Assembly: GCA_021463845.1 (NCBI GenBank)
Contig: JAJTXV010000001.1
Coordinates: 454,174-518,173, forward strand
Direction: 5' to 3'
DNA: 64,000 nucleotides
From: Anaerolineales bacterium
GTDB lineage: Bacteria > Chloroflexota > Anaerolineae > Anaerolineales > UBA11579
Below the pieces are notes generated by a model. The model was not told the DNA's origin, did not search any database, and saw only the letters and a list, made by a program, of their open reading frames with translations. Below are positions 55,050 through 63,104 of this stretch, one piece after another; the stretch's first letter is position 1, and each line of letters begins with the position of its first letter. The position numbers were made by a program, and so were the translations under genes.

Positions 55050-55643
55050 ATGATCGAAGCAGGGTTTGTAGCTGAAAACCCACAGGCCGGTGTTCGGGCT
55101 GTGGTGCTTAAAGCGCAAAACGAAACTCAGGGAAATGGTTTTCAGATTGAATATTTTTACCGCGCTCATTCGGGGCAAGACTTGCCTGCCCACTTTCATA
55201 TGTGGTGGGAAGAGCAGTTCGAAATCCTCGCTGGCTCCTGCACGTACATGCTTGATGGAAAACAATACTCTGCCCATGCTGGCGATACGATTATCTTGCC
55301 TGCCAGGAAAGCCCATATTCATCCCTGGAACACAGGGGATGAAGAGCTGCACATGATCCAGACAGATACATTTGAATACTCCAGTCCCGAAGCAGTCATC
55401 GACACGTTAAACACGATAGCCACTCAGTATGGGCTGGCGCGTGATGGCAAGGTTGGCTCGGATGGCAAACCCCATCCATTGCAATTAGCCGTATCCATGC
55501 AGACCTTACTTAAGCATGGCGGTTACCTGGCGGGGATGCCACCGGTCGCTCAGAGAGTGATTTTTGGCTTGCTGGGTCACATTGGCCATGCATTTGGCTA
55601 TCGCTCAAGCTATGCAGAGTATATGGATACTGTCAGAAGCTAG
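55050..55643 (+). CDS. Cupin-domain protein
   Basis: This 197-aa protein has a cupin barrel: HFHMWWEEQFEILAGS (metal His residues and Glu) and AGDTIILPARKAHIHPWNTG. The C-terminal 80 residues are helical. Composition is more AT rich than the flanking genes, so it may have been acquired. The ATG at 55050 follows AAAGGTGG. Function not assigned. Confidence 0.78.
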   Translation: MIEAGFVAENPQAGVRAVVLKAQNETQGNGFQIEYFYRAHSGQDLPAHFHMWWEEQFEILAGSCTYMLDGKQYSAHAGDTIILPARKAHIHPWNTGDEELHMIQTDTFEYSSPEAVIDTLNTIATQYGLARDGKVGSDGKPHPLQLAVSMQTLLKHGGYLAGMPPVAQRVIFGLLGHIGHAFGYRSSYAEYMDTVRS

Positions 55644-55745
55644 GCGTGCTTGACAACTACGCTTCTGAGTTAGGCCAGCACGCCGACGGCACGAACAACT
55701 GATTAGCGATTAACCGTTTCTCGCTTTCAGGTAAACTACGCCCTT

Positions 55746-56918
55746 ATGGAACTACAGCCCGCTCATCGCATTGCAGCACTCAAACCATACTTTTTTGCCG
55801 ACCTTGCCAAGCGCATCGCCGCTTTGCGCGCCAAGGGTACCGACGTGGTGCGCTTGGATATTGGCAGTCCGGATCTGCCGCCGCCCGGCTTCATCCTTGA
55901 AGGTATGTTTGAATCGGCCCAACGCGCCGACACCCATGGCTACACTCTGGGCATGACCCAGAAGTTCCGCAAAGCCGTGGCCGAATACTACAAGGCTCGT
56001 TTTGATGTGGAGCTCGACCCGGCCACGGAAGCGATCGACCTGCTGGGTTCGAAAGAAGGCTTGTTCATTCTGAGCCAGGCGGTGCTCAACCCGGGCGACA
56101 TCTCGCTGGTGCCAGACCCGAGCTACGCGGTGTACGCCAAGAGCATCGAGATCGCCGGCGGCCAGGTGCACCTGATGCCGCTGCTGGAAGAGAACGCCTT
56201 CCTGCCCGATCTGGATGCTATTCCCGCGGATGTGCTGCGCCGGGCCAAGATCTTGTGGCTCAACTATCCCAACAATCCCACTGGCGCCATCGCCGATCTG
56301 GCCTTCTTCGAGAAGGTGATCGCCTTTGCGCGCACGCACAATATTCTGGTGGCGCACGACAACCCGTATTGCGATGTGGGTTTCAATGGCTACCGCGCCC
56401 CCAGCATCATGCAGGTGCCGGGCGCCAAAGAGGTCGCGGTCGAGTTCAATTCGCTGTCCAAGACCTACAACATGGCCGGCTGGCGCGTAGGCATGGCTGT
56501 CGGTCACCCGCAGGCCCTCAAATATATCGAGACCTACAAGAGCCAGCAGGACTCGGCCATTTTTGCGCCGCTGATGGCGGCCGGCGAGCTGGCCATGCTG
56601 GGCGACCAGACCTGGCTCAACGAGCGCAACCGCATCTATCAGGAGCGGCGTGACGCCGTGGTGGACGGCCTGCACCGCGCCGGTGTACGCGTAGCGCCGC
56701 CGCAGGCTGCGCTGTACGTGTGGGCTCCGGTGCCCAACGGCGAGAGCAGCATGGACTTCTGCGCCGCCATGCTCAACGAATGCGGCGTCAGCACCACGCC
56801 GGGCGTAGTCTTCGGCCAGCACGGCGAGGGCTATTTCCGCGTCTCGCTGGTGACCGATGTGGCCCGCCTGCGCGAGGGCGCCCAGCGCATCTCAGACTGG
56901 CTGCAAGCACGGAGATAG
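55746..56918 (+). CDS. PLP aminotransferase, LL-diaminopimelate aminotransferase-like
   Basis: This 390-aa class I/II aminotransferase has IGSPDLPPPGFI, GYTLGMTQKFRKAVAEYY, LNYPNNPTGAIADLAFFEKV, AHDNPYCDVGF and the PLP lysine in FNSLSKTYNMAGWRVGMA, closing with FGQHGEGYFRVSLV. The DapL family shares these blocks and would provide lysine/peptidoglycan precursors, but the alanine/aspartate types are close, so substrate is left open. It ends directly before hflX. Confidence 0.85.
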   Translation: MELQPAHRIAALKPYFFADLAKRIAALRAKGTDVVRLDIGSPDLPPPGFILEGMFESAQRADTHGYTLGMTQKFRKAVAEYYKARFDVELDPATEAIDLLGSKEGLFILSQAVLNPGDISLVPDPSYAVYAKSIEIAGGQVHLMPLLEENAFLPDLDAIPADVLRRAKILWLNYPNNPTGAIADLAFFEKVIAFARTHNILVAHDNPYCDVGFNGYRAPSIMQVPGAKEVAVEFNSLSKTYNMAGWRVGMAVGHPQALKYIETYKSQQDSAIFAPLMAAGELAMLGDQTWLNERNRIYQERRDAVVDGLHRAGVRVAPPQAALYVWAPVPNGESSMDFCAAMLNECGVSTTPGVVFGQHGEGYFRVSLVTDVARLREGAQRISDWLQARR

Positions 56919-58271
56919 ATGGCAAAAGGCAAACTGCACAACACCGAGCGCGTGCCTGAACGCGCCATCCTGGTGGGCGTGCAGCTAGCCACTGAGCCTG
57001 GCTTGCTGCCGCTGGAAGACTCGCTCGACGAGCTGGCCCTGCTGGCCGATACCGCCGGGCTGGAAGTTGTCACCCAGACCTACCAGCGCATCAACGCGCC
57101 CAATCCCAAGACCCTGATCGGCAAAGGCAAGGTACAGGAGATCAAAGCCCTGGCCGAAGAACTCGACGCCCAGGTCATCCTGTTCGACGATGAGCTGCAG
57201 CCGCGCCACCAGCGTGAACTTGAAGAAGAGTTTGGCGCCAAGCGCCGCGTGATCGATCGCACCGCCCTCATTCTGGATATCTTTGCCCAGCACGCCAGCA
57301 CCCACGAAGGCGCGCTGCAAGTCGAGCTGGCGCAGTACGAGTACCGCATGCCGCGCCTGACGCGCGCCTGGACCCACCTTGCGCGCCAATCCGGCGGCGG
57401 CGGCGGGCGCTCCGGCGGAGTGGGCGGCGTGGGTCTGCGCGGCCCCGGCGAAACCCAGCTCGAATCCGACCGGCGTGAGATTGGCAAGCGCATCTCACGC
57501 CTGCGCAGTGACCTGGAGAAGGTGCGCGCCCACCGCGGCCGTTACCGCGCCCAGCGCAAGCGAGCGCGTATTCCTGTTATTGCCCTGGTCGGCTATACCA
57601 ACGCCGGCAAATCCACCCTGCTCAACGCGCTGACGGATGCCCAGGTCTACGTGGCCGACAAGCTCTTCGCCACGCTGGACCCGACCACGCGCAAGGTGCG
57701 CCTGCCCGGAGGCCGCGAGGCCCTGTTCACGGATACGGTAGGCTTTATCCAAAAATTGCCGCATGGCTTGGTGAAAGCGTTCCAGGCCACGCTGGAAGAA
57801 GTCAAAGAGGCTGACCTCCTGCTGCATGTCATGGATGTCACCCATCCCAACGTGCACGAGCATGCCGAAGCGGTGATGCAGACGCTGGATGAGATCGAGG
57901 CGCGCCATGTGCCCATGCTGACCGTGCTCAACAAGATCGACCGGCTGGAAGATCCCCAAGGCGCGCAGGCGGCCCTGGATGAATTCGAGGATGCCGTGGC
58001 GGTGTCGGCGCTCACCAAGCAGGGCCTGGATGAGCTGCTGGCCGCGGTGAGCCGCAAGCTGTACGAGACCCTGACGCCCATCGAAGTGCTGCTGCCCTAT
58101 GAGCAGGGTGCGCTGATCGCCCTGTTTCATGAGCAGGGCCAGGTGGACGTGGTCGAGCACACCCGCAGCGGCGTCAGACTTAGCGGGCGCCTGCCCGGCC
58201 GCCTGTTGGCTCGCTTCAGCGAATTTGCCAAAGGTCGCAAGGCGGCCGCGCCGGCTACAAAGGTGGAGTGA
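56919..58271 (+). CDS. hflX: Ribosome-associated GTPase HflX
   Basis: This 450-aa protein has the HflX N-terminal domain (TLIGKGKVQEIKALAEEL; ILDIFAQHASTHEGALQVELAQ), the GGVGGVGLRGPGETQLESDRR linker (quoted in parts) and a G domain: G1 GYTNAGKSTLLN, G3 DTVGFI, G4 NKID. It splits stalled 70S ribosomes after heat or antibiotic stress. ATG is the base after the aminotransferase stop; its stop overlaps the next gene (TGATG). Confidence 0.95.
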   Translation: MAKGKLHNTERVPERAILVGVQLATEPGLLPLEDSLDELALLADTAGLEVVTQTYQRINAPNPKTLIGKGKVQEIKALAEELDAQVILFDDELQPRHQRELEEEFGAKRRVIDRTALILDIFAQHASTHEGALQVELAQYEYRMPRLTRAWTHLARQSGGGGGRSGGVGGVGLRGPGETQLESDRREIGKRISRLRSDLEKVRAHRGRYRAQRKRARIPVIALVGYTNAGKSTLLNALTDAQVYVADKLFATLDPTTRKVRLPGGREALFTDTVGFIQKLPHGLVKAFQATLEEVKEADLLLHVMDVTHPNVHEHAEAVMQTLDEIEARHVPMLTVLNKIDRLEDPQGAQAALDEFEDAVAVSALTKQGLDELLAAVSRKLYETLTPIEVLLPYEQGALIALFHEQGQVDVVEHTRSGVRLSGRLPGRLLARFSEFAKGRKAAAPATKVE

Positions 58272-61204
58272 TGGCCCCAGAACTATTGCAGGATTTTGCG
58301 GCTGAGGTGCGCAAGCGCACCGTCAGCGAATTGCGCCTGGATGCGGCCGATCGCCGCTTGTACAGCACGGATGCTTCCATTTATCAGATCGAGCCTTTGG
58401 GCGTGGCGTTGCCGCGCCACGAAGAAGACCTGGAAGCTATCGTGGAGCTGGCCGCGCAGTACAACCTGCCGATCCTGCCGCGCGGCTCCGGCACCAGCCT
58501 GGCGGGCCAGACGATCGGCCCCGCCGTCATTTTGGATTTCACCCGTTATCTCAATCAAGTCCTGGAGATCAACGCCGAACAGCGCACCGCCTGGGTGCAG
58601 CCAGGCATGGTGCTGAATGCGTTCAACAAGGCCGCCACCGCCCACGGCCTGATGTTCGGCCCAGACCCTGCGTCCTCTGACCGCGCCACCCTGGGCGGTA
58701 TGGCTGGCAACAACTCCACCGGGGCGCACTCCATCAGCTACGGCATGACCTCAGACAACATCATCGCCAGTGATGTGATATTGGCGGATGGCTCACGGGC
58801 GCGCCTGGAAGAGATGGCGCTGCACGAGGCACTCGGCCGGGCCGAGAACGACACGCTGGAGGGTAGCTTGTACCGCCAGGCGCTCAACATTCGTGAGCAG
58901 CACGGTGAGCGCATCAAACAGAGCTGGCCGCGCACCTGGCGGCGTGCCTCCGGCTACAGCCTCAACTACCTGCTGCCTTGGTCGCCCAGCCGCCCGCCAA
59001 TGTGGGCGCGGGCCGGCGCTGGCGACGCGTATCCGCCCATTGCCGAAGGCCACATCAACCTGGCGCCGGCCGTGGTCGGCTCCGAGGGTACGCTGGTGGT
59101 GCTCAAGCGCATGCTGGTGCGCCTGGTGCCCAAGCCGAAGCGCACAGTGCTGGGCGTGCTGTCATACCCAGGCATCGCCGAGGCTTGCGATGCTGCGCCG
59201 GGCTTGCTCAAGCTGGAACCCTCGGCGATCGAGCTTATCCCGCGCGCCATGATCAATCTGGCGCGCAGCGTGCCTGCCTATGCCAATCGTCTCGGCTTCG
59301 TTAAAGGCGACCCCGCCGCTATCCTCATTATCGAATTCGCCGGCGATAGTGAGGATGAGCTGCAGAGGCGCCTGGCTACCCTGGGGCCGGATGCAGTCCA
59401 CGCCATCACCCAGGCTGAGCAGGACAACGTGTGGGGTGTGCGCAAGGTGGGCCTCGGCCTGCTGATGTCGCGCCCGGGCGATGCCAAGCCGCTGCCCTTT
59501 ATTGAAGATGTGGCCGTACCGGTCGAGAACCTGGGCCAGTTTGTGCGTGCCTTCATGCGCATTTTGGAAGGCTACGGCACCGGCGGCGATTTCTACGCCC
59601 ATGCTTCGGCAGGCTGTCTGCATGTGCGCCCGCTCATCAATCTCAAGACCCTGCGCGGCATTGAGCAGATGCGCGGCATCACGCAGGATGTGATGGCTGC
59701 CGCCAAGCAATACAACGGCTCGATGAGCGGCGAGCATGGCGATGGCCTCTCGCACGGCGAATGGCTGGAAGAAACCTTTGGCCCGGAGATCAACAACGCC
59801 TTCCGTGACCTCAAGCGCGCCGCGGACCCGCAGGCGCGCTTGAACCCCGGCAAGATCCTCGAACCGCAGCCCATGCACCTGAACTTGCGCTACGGCGCCG
59901 ACTACAAGTCGGACCCCTGGCTGCCCATCCTCGATTTCTCGAGCCAGGGTGGCCTGGGCGGCGCGATCGAAATGTGCAATGGGGCCGGCGTGTGCCGCAA
60001 AGACGGCGGCGTGATGTGTCCCTCGTTCCAGGCCACGCGCGAGGAGGAACACAGCACTCGCGGCCGCGGCAACCTGCTGCGCGCCATGATCTCGACCGGT
60101 ATGCCGGGGCAGGGCGCCCCCGCCGCCAATGCGCAGAAGGCGGCCCATGCGGCCCTGGACCTGTGCCTGGAGTGCAAAGGCTGCAAGGCCGAATGCCCCT
60201 CTGGCGTGGACATGGCCAAGATCAAGTACGACTTCTTGAACGACTATTACAAGACCCACCGTCGCCCGTTGCGTGACTATCTATTCGGCTACATCGGCGT
60301 GTTGGGCCAGCTGGGCCGCGCCGTTGCCCCGATCAGCAACCTGATGCTGCAAAGCGGCATCGGCAAGGCACTGGGCGAGAAACTATTCGGCCTCTCGGCC
60401 AAGCGCGGCCTCCCCAAATTTGTAGGCAGCCGCAAATTGCGCTCGGTGGCCCCGCACGAAGCCGATGTGTTCTTCTTGCGTGACCCTTTCATCGAGTTCT
60501 TCTATCCGGAGATCGCCCACGATGCCATCCGCGTGCTGGCCGCCGCCGGCCTGAAGGCCGCCGTACTGCCCTTCAACGGGGCCGGGCGCACGCTCATCTC
60601 CAAGGGACTGCTGCCCGCCGCCAAAGAGCATGCCCGCCGTGTGGTGCAAACCATCGAAGCCTGGGATCCGGAGCGCCGTATCCCCGTAGTGGGGATCGAG
60701 CCCTCCGAGATCTACACCTTCAAGGACGAATATCTCGACCTGCTGCCGGGCGAAGATGGCGTGAGCGCGCTGGCCAAACGCAGCTTCATGCTGGATGAGT
60801 TCCTGCTACGCGAGGGGCTGGACAGCCTGCGGGCGGCGAGCGCCGCGCCGACGCAGCGCTCCGTGCTGATGCACGGGCACTGCTACCAGAAGGCGCAGGC
60901 GCCGGCCGATGATGGCGTCCCGGCTGGCGCGGCCGCCACCGCCGCGCTGCTCACTGAGCTTGGCTTCGAAGTCGAGCAGGTCAACTCCGGCTGCTGCGGA
61001 ATGGCCGGCTCGTTTGGCTACGAAGCTGAGCACTACGAGCTTTCGATGCAGATCGGTGAGATTGCCGTGTTCCCCGCAGTGCGTGGCGCTGGCGAGGGCC
61101 AGCATGTGGTCGCGGCGGGCGTGTCGTGCCGCTCACAGATCGCCAGCGGCACCGGCCGCGAGGCATTGCATCCAGTCTCGCTCATTGCGGCACAGCTCAA
61201 ATAG
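58271..61204 (+). CDS. FAD-linked oxidase / Fe-S (GlcD + CCG) fusion dehydrogenase
   Basis: This 977-aa protein fuses a FAD-binding type-4 oxidase (residues ~1-460; PILPRGSGTSLAGQ, FGPDPASSDRATLGGMAGNNSTG) to a Fe-S reductase part: MCNGAGVCRK...GGVMCPS and CLECKGCKAECPSGVD (two 4Fe-4S sites near 575-645), and CCG motifs MHGHCYQKA (~865) and NSGCCGMAGSFGYE (~908). This is the YdiJ/D-2-hydroxyacid dehydrogenase layout and probably oxidises D-lactate or another D-2-hydroxy acid into the quinone pool. Coupled to hflX by TGATG. Confidence 0.9.
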   Translation: MAPELLQDFAAEVRKRTVSELRLDAADRRLYSTDASIYQIEPLGVALPRHEEDLEAIVELAAQYNLPILPRGSGTSLAGQTIGPAVILDFTRYLNQVLEINAEQRTAWVQPGMVLNAFNKAATAHGLMFGPDPASSDRATLGGMAGNNSTGAHSISYGMTSDNIIASDVILADGSRARLEEMALHEALGRAENDTLEGSLYRQALNIREQHGERIKQSWPRTWRRASGYSLNYLLPWSPSRPPMWARAGAGDAYPPIAEGHINLAPAVVGSEGTLVVLKRMLVRLVPKPKRTVLGVLSYPGIAEACDAAPGLLKLEPSAIELIPRAMINLARSVPAYANRLGFVKGDPAAILIIEFAGDSEDELQRRLATLGPDAVHAITQAEQDNVWGVRKVGLGLLMSRPGDAKPLPFIEDVAVPVENLGQFVRAFMRILEGYGTGGDFYAHASAGCLHVRPLINLKTLRGIEQMRGITQDVMAAAKQYNGSMSGEHGDGLSHGEWLEETFGPEINNAFRDLKRAADPQARLNPGKILEPQPMHLNLRYGADYKSDPWLPILDFSSQGGLGGAIEMCNGAGVCRKDGGVMCPSFQATREEEHSTRGRGNLLRAMISTGMPGQGAPAANAQKAAHAALDLCLECKGCKAECPSGVDMAKIKYDFLNDYYKTHRRPLRDYLFGYIGVLGQLGRAVAPISNLMLQSGIGKALGEKLFGLSAKRGLPKFVGSRKLRSVAPHEADVFFLRDPFIEFFYPEIAHDAIRVLAAAGLKAAVLPFNGAGRTLISKGLLPAAKEHARRVVQTIEAWDPERRIPVVGIEPSEIYTFKDEYLDLLPGEDGVSALAKRSFMLDEFLLREGLDSLRAASAAPTQRSVLMHGHCYQKAQAPADDGVPAGAAATAALLTELGFEVEQVNSGCCGMAGSFGYEAEHYELSMQIGEIAVFPAVRGAGEGQHVVAAGVSCRSQIASGTGREALHPVSLIAAQLK

Positions 61205-61291
61205 TCCACAGATAAGTCTGATCTAAATACGATGAACACGGATGATTCTTATCCGTGTTCATCGCTTCTTTCATCCGCGTTCATCTGTGGA
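61205..61291. repeat. Nested palindromic intergenic repeat
   Basis: Ends TCCACAGAT / ATCTGTGGA enclose a perfect 13-bp hairpin GATGAACACGGAT / ATCCGTGTTCATC and a degenerate extra copy (CATCCGCGTTCATC). Similar elements occur in many genomes. It may work as a terminator after the oxidase gene. Confidence 0.7.
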
Positions 61292-61345
61292 TTCATCCCT
61301 CCCTTAGAGACACATTAGCCCGTTCCTCCTCAGCACTAGTGCCAT

Positions 61346-61368
61346 AACGGCGGCATTTTGCCGCCGTT
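61346..61368. terminator. Hairpin before lipoprotein gene
   Basis: AACGGCGGC / GCCGCCGTT with an ATTTT loop; no T-tract follows on +, so it may be a leader structure rather than a terminator. Confidence 0.45.
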
Positions 61369-61402
61369 CGCCAGAGTAGAACTCATCTTGAGGAGGTTCA
61401 TC

Positions 61403-61690
61403 ATGTTGAGCAAGAAATTGATCGCGCTTACGCTTTTGGTTGCAATCCTGGGCGGCGCACTGCTGACGGCCTGTGCCGGCGGCGCAAGCATTGATGTGAA
61501 CGTGGATCCGGAAACGGGTCAGGGCACGATCGACATCATTGGCAGCGACTCTGGCGGCGGGCAGCAATCTGACGGCACGGTTGGCGGCATGAGCACCAAC
61601 AATGTCATCATCCTCGCCGTGGTCGTGGCTCTGTTCCTGGCCATCATCGCATTGGTGATCGCGCTGGTGAGCCGCAAGCCAAACCAGTAG
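61403..61690 (+). CDS. Small lipoprotein with C-terminal membrane helix
   Basis: This 95-aa protein has a lipobox (LLTAC, Cys 24) after a Leu-rich signal, a short Gly/Ser/Asp-rich extracytoplasmic linker and a strong C-terminal membrane segment (VIILAVVVALFLAIIALVIALV) with a basic end. Anchoring at both ends is unusual. GAGGAGG precedes the ATG at 61403. Function unknown. Confidence 0.75.
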   Translation: MLSKKLIALTLLVAILGGALLTACAGGASIDVNVDPETGQGTIDIIGSDSGGGQQSDGTVGGMSTNNVIILAVVVALFLAIIALVIALVSRKPNQ

Positions 61691-62416
61691 CTAGTCTGCC
61701 GGCAGCGAACTCGCTGCCTCAGCATCCAGCAACCAAGTCAACCCGCCTGAGTGCGGGTTGACTGCTTTTGCGGGCAGGGGGCGCCCGCCGCTCTCGAAGA
61801 TCTCCTGCACGATTGAAGCTTTGTTGGCGCCGGATACAAGGAACACCACCTGGCGGGCGGCATTGATGAGCGGCAGCGTGAAGGTCAGCCGCCAGCTTTC
61901 CAAGCTGGCAACATAGTTCTCGGTCACCGGCACTTCGCCGGTGCGCAGGGCGGCGCTGCCGGGGAACAGCGAGGCGGTGTGGCCATCGGTACCCAGACCT
62001 AGCAGGATAAGATCAAAGGTGGGAAACATGGGCGTTTCAAAATGGGTCGAGAGCTGCTGGCGGTATTCCTCGGCGCCCTGAGCAGGCGGCAGCTCCCCGT
62101 GCATGCGATGGGTGTTGGCCGCGGGAATGTGCACATGATCCAGCAAGGCGGCCTTGGCCGCGCCGTAATTGCTGTCGGCATGCTCTGGCGGCACGCAGCG
62201 CTCATCACTCCAAAAGATATGGACGCGGGACCAGTCTACGCTTTCCTGATGGGGCGGGGCGGCCAGTTGCTGATAGGCACTTAGCGGCGTGCTGCCGCCC
62301 GAGAGCGCAATCTTGAACTGGCCGCGGGCCGCGATGGCCAGCGCAGCCTGCTCTGCGATCAGCGCCGCGGCCGCCGCGGCCAATTCACTGGCGTTTGCGT
62401 GGACTTGGCGCTGCAC
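61691..62416 (-). CDS. pgl: 6-phosphogluconolactonase
   Basis: This 241-aa enzyme hydrolyses 6-phosphogluconolactone in the oxidative pentose phosphate pathway. Blocks seen: KIALSGGSTPLSAYQ, VHIFWSDERCVPPEHADSNYG (fragments), LILLGLGTDGHTASLFPG and a late VVFLVSGANKA. The GTG at 62416 is chosen because it follows the rpiA stop by one base and has GAGGA upstream; the longer ORF enters rpiA in a wrong frame. Confidence 0.92.
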   Translation of the reverse strand: MQRQVHANASELAAAAAALIAEQAALAIAARGQFKIALSGGSTPLSAYQQLAAPPHQESVDWSRVHIFWSDERCVPPEHADSNYGAAKAALLDHVHIPAANTHRMHGELPPAQGAEEYRQQLSTHFETPMFPTFDLILLGLGTDGHTASLFPGSAALRTGEVPVTENYVASLESWRLTFTLPLINAARQVVFLVSGANKASIVQEIFESGGRPLPAKAVNPHSGGLTWLLDAEAASSLPAD

Positions 62417-62417
62417 A

Positions 62418-63104
62418 CTATCCTCTGGAGAGATGGCGAACGCCTTGCGGGCCGGCCACCAGCAGGTCAGTGACCAGGCCGAGGAAGAGGCCGTGTTCCA
62501 CAATGCCGGCGCGGCCCTCAAGCTGCCGGGCCAGTGTATGCGGGTCCGCAATGCGGCCGAAGGCACAATCCAGAAGATAGTTGCCCTGGTCGCTTAAGAC
62601 GGGCATGCCATTGTGCTCGCGCACCTGAGGATTGCCCCCCAAGCCAGCAATAAAGTCCAGCGCGTGCTGCCAGGCGAACGGCAGCACTTCCACTGGCAGA
62701 GCGAAGCGCGTGCCGAGTGCATCGGATAGCTTACTTTCATCCACCATGATGACTTCGCGGCGGCTGGCTTGCGCTACGATCTTCTCACGTAGCAGCGCGC
62801 CACCGCCGCCCTTAATGAGATTGAGCTGCGGGTCGACTTCGTCGGCGCCATCCAGTGTGATATCGATCTGCGAATGGGCGTTGATGTCACCTAGCGGGAT
62901 GCCCAGGCGGGTGGCTTCGTTCTGGGTGTGTTTGGAGCAGGGAATCCCAATGATGCCGGTGAGCTCGCCGGCGTGCAGCCGCGCCGCCAGCGCGTCCAAC
63001 GCGTACTTTACAGTGCTGCCGTGGCCGAGGCCAACCACCATGCCGCTTTGCACAAGCTGCACGGCAGCTTGTGCCGCGGCCTGCTTGAATTGCTCGGCGC
63101 TCAT
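62418..63104 (-). CDS. rpiA: Ribose-5-phosphate isomerase A
   Basis: This 228-aa enzyme interconverts ribose-5-phosphate and ribulose-5-phosphate. Motifs: VVGLGHGSTVKYALDAL, GIPCSKHTQNEA, DITLDGADEVDPQLNLIKGGGGALLREKI (fragments; catalytic Asp/Glu/Lys) and MVDESKLSD. In the RpiA family the first motif reads GLGTGST; here His replaces the Thr (GLGHGST). Overlaps the upstream gene by 4 bases and sits 1 base before pgl. Confidence 0.94.
   Translation of the reverse strand: MSAEQFKQAAAQAAVQLVQSGMVVGLGHGSTVKYALDALAARLHAGELTGIIGIPCSKHTQNEATRLGIPLGDINAHSQIDITLDGADEVDPQLNLIKGGGGALLREKIVAQASRREVIMVDESKLSDALGTRFALPVEVLPFAWQHALDFIAGLGGNPQVREHNGMPVLSDQGNYLLDCAFGRIADPHTLARQLEGRAGIVEHGLFLGLVTDLLVAGPQGVRHLSRG

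Noticed and set aside
55752-56822. 356-aa ORF on the - strand
   Set aside because: It is antisense to the aminotransferase gene; composition is His/Gln/Arg rich without motifs.
59162-60259. 365-aa ORF on the - strand
   Set aside because: It is antisense to the FAD/Fe-S oxidoreductase gene.
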